In this document: positions 12,966-25,670 of the stretch, in pieces
Layout of the letters: the number at the start of each line of letters is the position of its first letter
How positions within the stretch are numbered: position 1 is the stretch's first letter
Assembly (NCBI RefSeq): GCF_004005375.1
Contig: NZ_RZUF01000004.1
Coordinates: 146,925 to 210,924 of the forward strand
DNA length: 64,000 nt
Source: Rheinheimera sediminis
GTDB taxonomy: Bacteria > Pseudomonadota > Gammaproteobacteria > Enterobacterales > Alteromonadaceae
Reading direction: 5' to 3'
Notes under the pieces: generated by a model
What the model saw: only the letters and a program-made list of their open reading frames with translations
The model's database searches: none
Told to the model about the DNA's origin: nothing
Position numbers and translations under genes: made by a program

Positions 12966-14789
12966 TTACTGCAGTATTGGGCCTAAATGGGCACTAAAAT
13001 CTTTCGGTCCCATGAAGCCAGTGATGCGAGATTGCGTTAATTCGCTGCCGTTTTTCTCAAATAACAGCAAAGTTGGCAAACCTAAAACCTGAAAATGATC
13101 CAACAATTGCTGATCCTGTTCAGTGGCATGGGTCACATCCACCTTAATTAAGGTGAACTGCGCCATTAAACTTTTCACTTGTGCATCAGCAAAAGTGATG
13201 TGCTCAAACTCTTTACAAGCCACACACCATTCGGCGTATAAATCCACCAGCACTGGTCTACCTGCTTCGGCCGACTTTTTCACTTCCTGTTGCAGCTCAT
13301 CCAGCGTTTTTACCAGTTTAAATTCGGTATTTTGTATTTGAGTGGCTTGCGTCGTTGTCACTGTAGAGCCAGGCAACCAATACCATAAGTTAGCGCCTGT
13401 GGTACCCAGTAGGATCACTAAAGCCAGCATCCAACTGATGCTTTGGCCTGTAGTGCCGGAAGATAGCTGCTGCGATAAGCGGTGTAAATACACGGCCAGC
13501 ATCAACAAGACTAGAGTTGCGGCAATCACCACCACGTAAGCAGGCAGGAAACGGCTCAGTAACCAGACTGGTACTGCTAATAACAGGAAACCAAAACTGG
13601 CTTTGACCACATCCATCCAGGCGCCGGCTTTGGGTAAAAACTTACCGCCTGTGCTGCCTAGAATCAGCAAAGGCAAACCCATACCCATACTTAAGATATA
13701 CAGGGTTAAAGCGCCCAAAGCTAAATCGCCGGATTGAGCCACATATAAAAGTGCTGCTGTCAGTGGTGCAGTGGTGCAAGGGGAGGCGACTAACCCTGAT
13801 AACAAGCCCATCAAAGCTGCACCTTTAATGCTACCGCCTTGTTGTTTGTTGCTTAAGCTAGTTACCTTATTTTGCCACTTTTCCGGCAGGCTTAAGTTAA
13901 AGACGCCAAACATCGCCAAAGCCAAAGCGACAAATAAAATGCTGATGGCAACTAAAACTATAGGGTGCTGAAAGTAGGTCTGGAACTGTAAACCTAAGCT
14001 TGCGACCAATAAACCTAATAGTGAGTAGCTGACCGCCATACCCTGCACATAAGCCATAGACAAACTAAAAGCGCGTTTGCCGGAGAGCTGCTGGCCTTGC
14101 CCTACAATAATGCTGGTTAGAATTGGATACATAGGAAACACACAAGGCGTAAAAGCCAAACCTAAACCCAATAGAAAAAACAAAAATAGCGCTTTGAGGG
14201 TGCTGTCGCTTTGCAGTTTATCCAGCAGCTGTAGTTGTTCTGAAACCGGTGCTGTCGAAGCTGTTGCTGAATCATTTATAGCCGTATTGATACCCAAAGC
14301 TGCTGCAGTATCAGTTGAACTGGCGCTTTCCGTTGAAACTGGTGCTATCAAAGGAATATCCAGAGTTTGCACCGGGTAACATAAACCCGCTTCTGCACAG
14401 CCCTGGAAGCGCACTTTGAGCATGGCTTCAGAACCCAATTGGCTCAGTGGAATATCCAGCACCACTTGGTGAAAATACACTTCGGACTCACCGAAGTATT
14501 CGTCCGTAATCATCATGCCTTTTGGATACTGCGGATGAGAAAAGGCGGCATCTATACCCACAAACTTAAACTTGTCTTTATACAGGTAATAACCGTCTGC
14601 TATGGTAAAGCTGACTTGTAATTTTTGTTGACCACCCGAGCTGGCCTGCTGACGGAAATCCATCACGAAGGCCTGCTCTACCGGCAGAAACTGCGAACCT
14701 TGCTGCAAGGCGGCCAGCGCATTGGTGCTTTGAGCCTGGCTAAAAAAAGCAAGGCTTAATAGCAGGCTAAATAAAAAACTCTTAATCAC
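12966..14789 (-). CDS. dsbD: Thiol:disulfide interchange protein DsbD
   Basis: 607 residues. It moves electrons from cytoplasmic thioredoxin across the membrane to periplasmic DsbC and other acceptors. Order: signal peptide (1-19), periplasmic immunoglobulin-like domain with its C..C pair (FQGCAEAGLCYPV), eight-helix membrane domain with the two channel cysteines (FTPCVFPMYP and ASPCTTAPL), and a C-terminal thioredoxin-like domain with WCVACK (C522, C525). All six redox cysteines are present. Its start overlaps the end of cutA by 8 bp, as in E. coli, where cutA precedes dsbD (dipZ). Confidence 0.96.
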   Translation of the reverse strand: MIKSFLFSLLLSLAFFSQAQSTNALAALQQGSQFLPVEQAFVMDFRQQASSGGQQKLQVSFTIADGYYLYKDKFKFVGIDAAFSHPQYPKGMMITDEYFGESEVYFHQVVLDIPLSQLGSEAMLKVRFQGCAEAGLCYPVQTLDIPLIAPVSTESASSTDTAAALGINTAINDSATASTAPVSEQLQLLDKLQSDSTLKALFLFFLLGLGLAFTPCVFPMYPILTSIIVGQGQQLSGKRAFSLSMAYVQGMAVSYSLLGLLVASLGLQFQTYFQHPIVLVAISILFVALALAMFGVFNLSLPEKWQNKVTSLSNKQQGGSIKGAALMGLLSGLVASPCTTAPLTAALLYVAQSGDLALGALTLYILSMGMGLPLLILGSTGGKFLPKAGAWMDVVKASFGFLLLAVPVWLLSRFLPAYVVVIAATLVLLMLAVYLHRLSQQLSSGTTGQSISWMLALVILLGTTGANLWYWLPGSTVTTTQATQIQNTEFKLVKTLDELQQEVKKSAEAGRPVLVDLYAEWCVACKEFEHITFADAQVKSLMAQFTLIKVDVTHATEQDQQLLDHFQVLGLPTLLLFEKNGSELTQSRITGFMGPKDFSAHLGPILQ

Positions 14790-15102
14790 GACTTGTTACC
14801 TCTTGAACCCACTGTAAATAGGGGGCGAATACTTGTTGCGCGGCAATGGCAATAATTTCAGGCACCTGATACGGGTGTAATGCACAAATAGCCTGTTCGA
14901 CTTCGATAAAATCTTCTTTTCTGGCTTTGATTAACAATGGAATTTCAGTGCTCTGTTCCAGTTGACCTTGCCAGACATAGTGCGATTGCACAGCGGGCAA
15001 AACGTTAACACAAGCCGCCAGTTTTCGCTGCAGCAAGTGCTGTGTGATGCGCTCAGCCACTTCTGTATCGGGACAATTGCATAAAATCAGTTCCATCATC
15101 AT
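14782..15102 (-). CDS. cutA: Divalent-cation tolerance protein CutA
   Basis: A 106-residue trimeric CutA1 protein, a ferredoxin-like fold linked to copper tolerance but of uncertain biochemical role. The motifs LAACVNVLPAVQSHYVWQGQLEQSTEIPLLIK and YQVPEIIAI, quoted in pieces, are those of the family. The reading starts MMMELILC; ATG 15102 or 15096 are both possible. Coupled to dsbD by an 8-bp overlap. Confidence 0.95.
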   Translation of the reverse strand: MMMELILCNCPDTEVAERITQHLLQRKLAACVNVLPAVQSHYVWQGQLEQSTEIPLLIKARKEDFIEVEQAICALHPYQVPEIIAIAAQQVFAPYLQWVQEVTSRD

Positions 15103-15223
15103 GGCGTCATCCTCTTTATCACGGCAAACAAGACCGGTGAACTGCTGGTTTTGTTGCGCAAACCGAATTGATTGATTGAAAAGTGAACAGTTAATCTCAG
15201 TAATAAGATTTTTTAAAAAATAG

Positions 15224-15254
15224 CCCTTGGGTTCACAAGGAGATTACCCCATAT
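15224..15254 (+). promoter_or_regulatory. sigma-32 (heat shock) promoter of groESL
   Basis: CCCTTGG (15224-15230), 16 bp spacer, CCCCATAT (15247-15254): an excellent -10 and a fair -35 for RpoH. It is 65 bp before groES. No CIRCE repeat is visible, as expected for a Gammaproteobacterium. Confidence 0.7.
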
Positions 15255-15318
15255 AGCAAGCACAACAAATTTAACACCCCATGTTAAAACTCAAATCGCT
15301 TTTAGGAGATAAAAAAGC

Positions 15319-15609
15319 ATGAATATTCGTCCATTACACGATCGCGTCATCATCAAGCGTTTAGAAGCTGAAAGCAAATCTGCTGGTGGTATTGTGCTGA
15401 CTGGCGCTTCTGCTGAAAAATCTACTCGTGGTGAAGTGGTTGCAGTAGGCAACGGCCGCATTTTAGAAAACGGCACAGTCCGTCCTTTAGATGTGAAAGT
15501 CGGTGACAAAGTGATCTTTGGTGCTTACGTAGAACGCACTGAAAAAATCGAAGGCCAGGAATATGTCATCACCAAAGAAGACAACATCCTTGGCGTGATC
15601 ACCGAATAA
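15319..15609 (+). CDS. groES: Co-chaperonin GroES
   Basis: 96 residues, the lid of the GroEL folding chamber. It has the classic start [14 protein letters not shown], a mobile loop ([18 protein letters not shown], ~20-37) and [15 protein letters not shown] near the end. TAGGAGAT is the ribosome site. It is 51 bp before groEL behind a sigma-32 promoter. Confidence 0.98.
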   Translation: MNIRPLHDRVIIKRLEAESKSAGGIVLTGASAEKSTRGEVVAVGNGRILENGTVRPLDVKVGDKVIFGAYVERTEKIEGQEYVITKEDNILGVITE

Positions 15610-15627
15610 TTAAACCGAACTTTCTAA

Positions 15628-17298
<1,671 letters not shown>

Positions 17299-17325
17299 CT
17301 TAGTTACGTCATTGTTTCTTAAAGG

Positions 17326-17349
17326 AAAACCCGGCTTTTGCCGGGTTTT
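17326..17349 (+). terminator. groESL terminator
   Basis: AAAACCCGGC TTTT GCCGGGTTTT, 27 bp after the groEL stop: a perfect 10-bp stem with T-run. Confidence 0.9.
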
Positions 17350-17608
17350 CTGTTTATGGGGATAGTGGATTTTGAAAGGGCCAAACCGCTCTCCAAACCA
17401 GCCCAACCACCACCAACTACTACGTTCGCCCGTTCGCGCCTCCCGCGCTCACTTTTGATCGCTCACTACGCAGTTGCTGGTGTTTGGAAGTTATACCCCA
17501 GAATAAAACCATTGCTCTAAAATCGAAACTGAATTAGCTTTTAGCTGATGACTTTTAAATTACGTATTTAATATCAGATGTTTGAAATCTAGCAGAGCAG
17601 AATAATTT
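17350..17608. other. intergenic stretch with no recognised feature
   Basis: No gene or strong structure seen. The left half is C-rich on the top strand. The right half (from ~17500) becomes AT-rich and probably holds the promoter of the next gene; GCAGAGCAGAATA precedes its start. Confidence 0.4.
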
Positions 17609-18424
17609 ATGAACCAGATCATGGAAATAGACCTTAGTAAGAGGTTAGAGATCAGAATTAACAATACAAAGCCGGTCGCATTAGAAGATTTATCACTATC
17701 ACTGTTGGCTTTTAACCATCAATTTCATAAGTTTGTAGATTCGGAAACAAATAAAGAAACAGAAATTTGTACTGAATTACTTATTAAAGAGGTTAGAACT
17801 GGCTCAATTGTTATTGAGCTCGTCTCATATGCCGCGCCTATTCTTCCACTTTTGTGGGAAGGAGGGACACTAACGCAGTGGGCTAGTGTTGTGCAAAACA
17901 CATGTAAGTGGCTTCTTGGCAAACTCGACAGACCTCCGAGAGAGCTTACGAAACAAGACCTTCAAGATTGGAATAAATTTGTTGAACCAGTCGCAAAAGA
18001 TAACGCCTCACAACTTAATATTAATGTCTCCGACAATGGTAAGGTTATTAATCAGTTTTTTATTAATTCAAATGACGCCAATACAATACAAAAGCGTATC
18101 AGTGGATTAATTGAGAATTACGACACTCCTGAAGACAATATCCATCGCAGAAAGGTTATGTACTGGTATCAAACTAAGTTCGATCCTAATTCGGATACGG
18201 GTAATAAGGCTATTATTGACGGCTTATCAAAAACTGCTTTAAAGGTTATGTTTGAAAATAATGCTGTTAAAGATGCAATGCTCCATGCCGATTCGAAATT
18301 TGGTAAGCCGTGGCATGAACTAGCGTACATTGTAGATGTTGAAGTCCAGACAGTTAGGGGGATTCCGAAATTGTACAAAGTATTGAAATATTACCCAGAA
18401 CATACATTTGATCCTGAAGACTAG
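17609..18424 (+). CDS. uncharacterised accessory protein
   Basis: 271 residues, family not recognised. It is cytosolic by appearance: no signal peptide, with one moderately hydrophobic patch SYAAPILPLLWEGG (~73-86). It begins MNQIMEIDLSKRLEIRI, has the strand-like IKEVRTGSIVIELV (59-72) and an asparagine-rich middle (~130-160). The codons are AT-rich compared with neighbours, which suggests recent acquisition. ATG 17609 is followed by an in-frame ATG four codons later (17621), so the start is uncertain. The next genes form a toxin-antitoxin pair on the other strand, consistent with an accessory patch. I cannot assign a function. Confidence 0.75.
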   Translation: MNQIMEIDLSKRLEIRINNTKPVALEDLSLSLLAFNHQFHKFVDSETNKETEICTELLIKEVRTGSIVIELVSYAAPILPLLWEGGTLTQWASVVQNTCKWLLGKLDRPPRELTKQDLQDWNKFVEPVAKDNASQLNINVSDNGKVINQFFINSNDANTIQKRISGLIENYDTPEDNIHRRKVMYWYQTKFDPNSDTGNKAIIDGLSKTALKVMFENNAVKDAMLHADSKFGKPWHELAYIVDVEVQTVRGIPKLYKVLKYYPEHTFDPED

Positions 18425-18478
18425 ATTTATTCGTCGCCAGAGGATAGCAAGTAAAATCAAGCTATCCGTTTGCTATTC

Positions 18479-18766
18479 TCAAAAATCCCAATCCCCCAGC
18501 ATTTGACGACAATTACGCACTGTCAGGATTCGTACCTCGTGGTCTACGCAGTAAATGATTCTGTAGTGGCCGAAGATGATTTCACGATAATTGCTGTAGA
18601 GGAGTTCGGGTACAGATCGTCCCATTTCAGGAAGTGAACTCAACAGTGCTGTTTTATCGAATACCTCATTCACCCATCGTTCCGCTGCTACAGGATTATC
18701 CAGCGCAATAAAATCTGTTGCGTCACCCTGCTTTTCTAAAGCTAAAGGCGACCAAACCACATTCAT
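18479..18766 (-). CDS. parE: ParE/RelE-superfamily toxin
   Basis: A 95-residue toxin of the RelE/ParE fold: N-terminal VVWSPLALEKQGDATDFIA, a central DKTALLSSLPEMGRSVPEL, then YREIIFGHYRIIYCVDHEVRILTVRNCRQML. The conserved YRIIY and the final basic residue cluster fit the family. ParE-type members inhibit gyrase whereas RelE-type cleave mRNA; the sequence alone does not settle which. The start overlaps the antitoxin stop by 4 bp (ATGA-type coupling). Confidence 0.85.
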   Translation of the reverse strand: MNVVWSPLALEKQGDATDFIALDNPVAAERWVNEVFDKTALLSSLPEMGRSVPELLYSNYREIIFGHYRIIYCVDHEVRILTVRNCRQMLGDWDF

Positions 18767-19044
18767 TTTTTCAGCCGCGCTAGCAGCAAACTACGAGCGT
18801 CTTCGTTTGAAACTCCTGCACCTGACGCCAGTTGGGCTTCGGCAGTGCGTAGTTCTTCCAGCAGTTCAATTTTCTCCTGCATGGCTTCATATTCAGCAAC
18901 GTCTAACAGCACAGCGACGCCTTTGCCATGCTGTGTAATTACTAAAGGACGGCGGGTTTCGTTAATTTGCCGGATATAAGAAGCAACACTGGATCTGAAT
19001 TCAGAAAGAGGTTGGATGTCCTGATCAAGTCGGAGACGTGCCAC
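18763..19044 (-). CDS. Phd/YefM-type antitoxin
   Basis: 93 residues. The N-terminal Phd/YefM DNA-binding fold is plain (PLSEFRSSVASYIRQINETRRPLVITQHGKG, quoted as PLSEFRSSVASYIRQ and RRPLVITQHGKG, then VAVLLDVAEYEAM). The C-terminal helix (EELRTAEAQLASGAGVS) should wrap around the toxin. First gene of the pair; it represses its own promoter, probably through the palindrome at 19061-19076. Confidence 0.88.
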   Translation of the reverse strand: MARLRLDQDIQPLSEFRSSVASYIRQINETRRPLVITQHGKGVAVLLDVAEYEAMQEKIELLEELRTAEAQLASGAGVSNEDARSLLLARLKK

Positions 19045-19060
19045 AATAAAAGCCTTTTAA

Positions 19061-19076
19061 GTACGAAATAACGTAC
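19061..19076. promoter_or_regulatory. putative antitoxin operator
   Basis: GTACG-N6-CGTAC, 17 bp upstream of the antitoxin start. The position and symmetry fit autorepression by a Phd-type antitoxin. Confidence 0.5.
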
Positions 19077-19117
19077 AAAATATAGTTTAAATTGCACTGT
19101 CAGGCAAGGTGGTTGTA

Positions 19118-19564
19118 TTAGAAAGATCCGTTTCTCCAATGTATCAGCTTAAGGTCATGTCTGGTTACATACCAGGCCGCAATAAAGGGAACCACCAATA
19201 AAATCGCAGGCTGGACAAAAAGTTTATAGATGGACCAAAGTTCAGGGCTAAAAAGTTGGCTTGCGGCGAAGCCCAGCCAAACTAAATTGACAAAAATGAC
19301 TAACAAAATCAGGTTGAACTGTCGCCACACTCGCTCTGTAAGTTGAAGCCTTTTGCCAAAAATAATGTAGGTCACGCCATTGGGCTGAACAGCGGTAACA
19401 ACCAGCAAAACTAAGCTGATCACACCCCAGAACACTGATGGCCACAATCCGGTATCGCCGATGTTATTCATTAGCGCGAATTGGCTATCGAAGAATGCCA
19501 GAAGAAAAACAGATGCACTTATCGAGATCAAATATCGCCAGTAAAGTCCCCAAATCTTATTCAT
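19118..19564 (-). CDS. uncharacterised four-helix membrane protein
   Basis: 148 residues with four hydrophobic segments: about 11-28 (ISISASVFLLAFF), 42-60 (VFWGVISLVLLVVTAV), 83-105 (LILLVIFVNLVWLGFAA) and 117-131 (PAILLVVPFIAAWY). No family motif recognised. The C-terminus HDLKLIHWRNGSF is cytosolic or periplasmic. ATG 19564 is preceded by AAGGAATAATGG. It lies next to the toxin-antitoxin pair without obvious linkage. Confidence 0.7.
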   Translation of the reverse strand: MNKIWGLYWRYLISISASVFLLAFFDSQFALMNNIGDTGLWPSVFWGVISLVLLVVTAVQPNGVTYIIFGKRLQLTERVWRQFNLILLVIFVNLVWLGFAASQLFSPELWSIYKLFVQPAILLVVPFIAAWYVTRHDLKLIHWRNGSF

Positions 19565-19711
19565 CCATTATTCCTTATTCTGCTTCTTCACCCACGCTAA
19601 ATAGAGTTTTGTTGTTCATAGGCAAGCTCTGATAGTTGTGCCTGTTGATGGTAGCTTAATGTTGGAGTTGGCAGAATCGGCATTTATAAAAATAGCCTTG
19701 TTGCACTGTCG

Positions 19712-19755
19712 CTGCGCTCCGAGTGCAACCTACCTGCGCTCCGAGTGCAACCTAC
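19712..19755 (+). repeat. 22-bp tandem duplication in the katG leader gap
   Basis: CTGCGCTCCGAGTGCAACCTAC occurs twice head to tail (19712-19733 and 19734-19755). The 19565-19914 gap otherwise holds the katG promoter region and nothing else recognisable. It looks like a trace of a dispersed repeat element. Confidence 0.75.
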
Positions 19756-19896
19756 ATTCCCACAAAGCCATTTTACCAACCCCCTGTCCCTAATTCTTTA
19801 CGGATAGCTTAAATATCGATCAATCATTTAAATTGATTGAAACCACATTTTCTATTCTGTTGGTCTAGTGTTTAGCTCGGTGCAGGTTAACTTTAA

Positions 19897-22143
<2,247 letters not shown>

Positions 22144-22174
22144 CCGCTCTGCTATTGAAGTAACTTGAGAAGAT

Positions 22175-22207
22175 AAAACAGCGGCGGCCTTTGGGTCGCC
22201 GTGTTTA
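22175..22207 (+). terminator. katG terminator
   Basis: AAAACAGCGGCGGCC TTTG GGTCGCCGTGTTT with two unpaired or mismatched bases, 32 bp after the katG stop. Confidence 0.65.
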
Positions 22208-22219
22208 TAACTGTATTCA

Positions 22220-22447
22220 CTACTTACTTCTTTTATGGCTGGCTGCAGAATCCACAATTTGTGCCATTAAGCTCTTGTTCTGCATTACATAAAGTGTTTC
22301 TTGTTCGCGCTCCCAGTCGTCAGCACTGAGCATCACAAAGGCTTTACCGCAATCAAGAGTCACTTTGATTGGGTTGTGACTATCGATCACTTGATCAATA
22401 TGGGTATTAATATGATCTCTGAATTGATTGATACTTAGGGTGTGCAT
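22220..22447 (-). CDS. orphan Phd/YefM-type antitoxin
   Basis: 75 residues from ATG 22447 (MHTLSINQFRDHINTHIDQV). An upstream ATG at 22489 would add an atypical 14-residue leader. The core NPIKVTLDCGKAFVMLSADDWE and the helix QETLYVMQNKSLMAQI strongly resemble YefM (ETLYLLRSP...). No toxin gene follows: only the katG terminator lies downstream, so it is an orphan. It may be a leftover after toxin loss, or act in trans on other toxins. Confidence 0.75.
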   Translation of the reverse strand: MHTLSINQFRDHINTHIDQVIDSHNPIKVTLDCGKAFVMLSADDWEREQETLYVMQNKSLMAQIVDSAASHKRSK

Positions 22448-22600
22448 AGTCGTCACCAGAAAGAAGCTATGATTCAGTTCTATTGCCACAAACTATGACA
22501 GCTCATCTTCGGGAATGCCAGAACCGCCCATTCTTACCTCTTCCCAACTGCATCAAGCCCAGCTAGGCTAGAGCTATCCACACTATTCCAAGAGCCATGT

Positions 22601-24079
22601 ATGCGCCAGCAAGCCATTTTATCTATAGACCAGGGCACTTCTTCCAGCCGCGCCTTGTTATTTAACCGCGAGGGTAAAGTACTGGCTGTGGCGCAGCAGG
22701 AGCTGGATTGCGTCTATCCACAGCAGGGCTGGGTGGAGCAAGAAGCAGAGCTAATTTGGTTGTCTGTGCTGAAGGTCTGTCGGCAGGTATTGGCGCAGGC
22801 GGTGCAGCTGGGTATTGAAGTGCTGGGTGTCAGTATCAGTAATCAGCGCGAAACCACTGTGCTTTGGCATAAGGCCAAAGACCAAGTGCTGGCTCCTGCT
22901 ATTGTCTGGCAAGACAGACGCACAGCTGGCTATTGCCAACAACTGAAAGATCAGGGCCATGAAGACTGGGTGCAGCAAAAAACTGGTTTATTGCTCGACC
23001 CTTATTTTTCCGCCAGCAAAATTCAGTGGTTACTTACTCACAATACCGATGTGCAGCAGGCGCTTGCCGACAATGAACTGGCTTTTGGCACTATAGATAG
23101 TTTTTTACTCTGGCGTTTAACATCGGGGCAAGTGCATGCCACAGACAGCACCAATGCCAGCCGCACTTTATTGCTGAATATTCAAAGCTTAAATTGGGAT
23201 CAAGAACTGCTGCAGTTGTTTGGCGTGCCGGAGCAAATACTGCCGCAGGTTAAACAAAGTGCTGATAGTTATGGCCTTTGCGATACCCGCTTATTTGGTT
23301 TGGCCTTGCCTGTGCTGGCGCTGGTGGGCGATCAACAAGCTGCGGCTTTAGGTCAGGGCTGTATCACTGCAGGCTCGTTAAAAAGCACTTATGGCACAGG
23401 CTGCTTTGCCTTGTTAAACACAGGCTGTAGCCCGTTATTTTCCAAACACAGATTACTGACCACTGTAGCTTTTACTGTGCAGGGTCAGACTTTTTATGCG
23501 CTGGAAGGCGCCATTTTTGTCGCTGGTGCTGCAGTCAAATGGCTGCGAGATCAGCTGGGTGTTATTCGTGAAGCCAGTGAAACCGGAGCTTTGGCGCAAA
23601 GTCTGCCGGATAACGGCGGTGTGTATTTAGTACCGGCTTTTACCGGTTTAGCCGCACCACATTGGCAACCTGAAGCTCGTGCTGCTTTGGTTGGCATGAC
23701 GCTGGGCACAGGCAAAGCGCATTTAGCCCGCGCTGCATTGGAAGCAGTGGTGTATCAGACCGCTGATTTACTCTCCGCCATGTTGGCTGATGGGGCACAG
23801 GTAGAGCAACTACAAATAGATGGTGGTATGGTAGCGAATAACTGGCTCTGCCAGCATCTGGCCGATGTGTTGAATCTGCCAGTACTCAAACCCAGTCAAA
23901 ACGAGGCTTCAGCTTATGGTGCTGCGGTATTGGCCGGAGTAGCAATGGGCTGGTTTGAAAATCTGGCTGACGTGCAGTTTAGCTCTGACGCTCAAGAGTT
24001 TTTACCGCAAATGTCAGCAGATAAACGCCAGCAGTTGCTAAACGGCTGGCGGAAAGCTCTGGCTTCGGTGCTGGCTTAA
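22601..24079 (+). CDS. glpK: Glycerol kinase
   Basis: 492 residues of the FGGY carbohydrate kinase family: glycerol plus ATP to sn-glycerol 3-phosphate. It has the phosphate loop LSIDQGTSSSRALLF, substrate strand NQRETTVLW with WQDRRT, and C-terminal FGGY signature-like regions (GTGCFALLNTG, QLQIDGGMVANNWLCQ). DQGTSSSR and the IVWQDRRT motif are specific for glycerol kinase within the family. It is alone here, with no glpF or glpD beside it, which is unusual but not rare. Confidence 0.93.
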   Translation: MRQQAILSIDQGTSSSRALLFNREGKVLAVAQQELDCVYPQQGWVEQEAELIWLSVLKVCRQVLAQAVQLGIEVLGVSISNQRETTVLWHKAKDQVLAPAIVWQDRRTAGYCQQLKDQGHEDWVQQKTGLLLDPYFSASKIQWLLTHNTDVQQALADNELAFGTIDSFLLWRLTSGQVHATDSTNASRTLLLNIQSLNWDQELLQLFGVPEQILPQVKQSADSYGLCDTRLFGLALPVLALVGDQQAAALGQGCITAGSLKSTYGTGCFALLNTGCSPLFSKHRLLTTVAFTVQGQTFYALEGAIFVAGAAVKWLRDQLGVIREASETGALAQSLPDNGGVYLVPAFTGLAAPHWQPEARAALVGMTLGTGKAHLARAALEAVVYQTADLLSAMLADGAQVEQLQIDGGMVANNWLCQHLADVLNLPVLKPSQNEASAYGAAVLAGVAMGWFENLADVQFSSDAQEFLPQMSADKRQQLLNGWRKALASVLA

Positions 24080-24087
24080 AAGATGCC

Positions 24088-24113
24088 GTAGGGGCGACCT
24101 TTATAGTCACCCG
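24088..24113 (+). repeat. single copy of the dispersed GTAGGGGCGACC hairpin
   Basis: GTAGGGGCGACCTTTATA then GTCACCCG matches, with two changes, the hairpin inside the 164-bp array at the window's right end (e.g. 63449). It lies between convergent glpK and the transporter gene. Confidence 0.6.
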
Positions 24114-24155
24114 TTTTGCATTTCAAATTTGAACCTGAGGTTATCAGCGTACCCT

Positions 24156-25040
24156 TCACACCGAACCTGTTTTATCTTTGCGTAACACCCACACCGTAAA
24201 CAAACTGGCCGTGATAAACATCAGCAAGCTGTAAACACTGGGGGCTATCGACATGGCGGTGTTTTGTAAAATACCTGTAGTGATCATTAAAGCCAGCGTG
24301 CCATTTTGCAGGCCCACTTCAAGGCAGATGGTTCTGGCCTGTTTTTCCTGCTGTAGTAAAAACCGGCCTAGCCAATAACCTGTAACCATAGTTAGCAGAT
24401 TTAAAGCTAAAGTGGCCGGTCCTGTTTTTGCTAAAAACAGCCAAAGATCCGCGCCCAGATCGGTCGCTATGCTGATGATTAATAACACCAGTACTATCAC
24501 CGAAAAGCGGCTGATCAAGGGTTGAATGCGATGTGAGCGTTCAGGCCATTTAAAGTTAAACCACATGCCAAGCAATACAGGAAAAACACTGACAATCATC
24601 AAGGTCAGCCAGGTTTTTAATAGCGGAAGTTGCAGCGAGGTATTTTCGCCTAAAAAGTGCTCTATGGCCCAGACGGTCAGTAGTGGCAAGGTAAAGGGCG
24701 TAATAAAACCAACCAGCGCAGTTAAAGCCACAGATAAACCCAGATCGGCTTTACACAAGTAGCTATATAAATTGGAGGTAGTACCACCTGGACATAAGGC
24801 CAGAATAAATAAACCTACCGCCAGTTCACCTTGCAATTCAAACAGGTAAATCACCCCTAAGGCACAGAGAGGGAGCAGTAGTAACTGTGCCAGCGCTCCT
24901 ACAAAAAATGCTTTTGGCTGGCGGGCAACTTCTGCAAAATTTGCTGGCCGCAGGCTCATACCTACACCAGTCATAATCAGTATTAATGCGATGGGTAAAC
25001 CAATCTGGGTTAGCGCTTCAAACATCTTGTTCTTCTTCAA
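24156..25040 (-). CDS. Bile acid:sodium symporter (BASS) family transporter
   Basis: 294 residues, nine to ten hydrophobic segments. BASS signatures: GVGMSLRPANFAEVARQP near the N-terminus, FILALCPGGTTSNLYSYL with the Pro-Gly-Gly crossover element, and VGLQNGTLALMI with the second crossover region. The family cotransports organic acids with sodium; substrates in free-living bacteria are mostly unknown (pantoate, pyruvate and others). The ATG at 25040 follows CTCTTTGAAGAAGAAC. No neighbouring pathway hints at the substrate. Confidence 0.88.
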   Translation of the reverse strand: MKKNKMFEALTQIGLPIALILIMTGVGMSLRPANFAEVARQPKAFFVGALAQLLLLPLCALGVIYLFELQGELAVGLFILALCPGGTTSNLYSYLCKADLGLSVALTALVGFITPFTLPLLTVWAIEHFLGENTSLQLPLLKTWLTLMIVSVFPVLLGMWFNFKWPERSHRIQPLISRFSVIVLVLLIISIATDLGADLWLFLAKTGPATLALNLLTMVTGYWLGRFLLQQEKQARTICLEVGLQNGTLALMITTGILQNTAMSIAPSVYSLLMFITASLFTVWVLRKDKTGSV

Positions 25041-25202
25041 AGAGATACTGTGGTTAACCTACCTTGGAATTCCTTACTGAGCAAGAGTTGCTCCATTCTG
25101 GCTGCCGTAGTGAAGTTGTTTCACTTTAGCCTTGCAGTGAAACAACTAAAAAACTTTGCTTTCCAATCACTTAAATTTTGTTTAAAAAATAAGCTTGCAC
25201 CT

Positions 25203-25259
25203 ATACTGTGTCTTGCCTAGTATTGTGCTGTGTGTTGCACAGTATGTGAGGCACAGTAT
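25203..25259. promoter_or_regulatory. ATACTGTG repeats, likely PadR operator
   Basis: ATACTGTG at 25203-25210 and its complement CACAGTAT at 25238-25245 and 25252-25259, just before the padR-like gene. They overlap the expected promoter. PadR proteins commonly autoregulate through such inverted sites. Confidence 0.55.
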
Positions 25260-25289
25260 TAGTGATTTATCACAACACAGGATTTTTTT

Positions 25290-25670
25290 ATGACTAGCTC
25301 ACAGCTGGACAAAATGCGTCTGGAACTGCGTCGTGGTGTGCTGGTGCTGGCCGTGCTGGCCTCGTTGAAGCAGCCACATTATGGCTACTCGCTCAGAAAG
25401 CAGCTGCAGGACAGAGGCATAGACATAGACGAAGGGACTTTGTATCCGTTGGTGCGGCGTTTAGCTGAACAAGGTTTGCTGGACAGCGAATGGCAGCAAG
25501 CCGAAGGCCGCGAGCGGCGTTATTACTTGCTGTCGGAGCACGGCAAAGCACTGCTGCTGCAGCTGACCGACGAATGGCAACAACTGAATTCAGCTTTAAC
25601 TCCTTTGCTAGCAGAAAGCGAAGCACTGAGCCAAAGCCTTGAACTGACTCAAAGCGGGGAGACAGAATAA
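25290..25670 (+). CDS. PadR-family transcriptional regulator
   Basis: 126 residues. Winged helix of the PadR type: LRRGVLVLAVLASLKQPHYGYSL, then DIDEGTLYPLVRRLAEQGLL and the wing EGRERRYYLLSEHGK. C-terminal helix for dimerisation. Its stop overlaps the ATG of the next gene by one base. Pairs of a small PadR regulator with a membrane protein bearing an N-terminal HAAS domain are a recurrent arrangement, in which the membrane partner is thought to be controlled by or to signal to the regulator. Confidence 0.9.
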   Translation: MTSSQLDKMRLELRRGVLVLAVLASLKQPHYGYSLRKQLQDRGIDIDEGTLYPLVRRLAEQGLLDSEWQQAEGRERRYYLLSEHGKALLLQLTDEWQQLNSALTPLLAESEALSQSLELTQSGETE

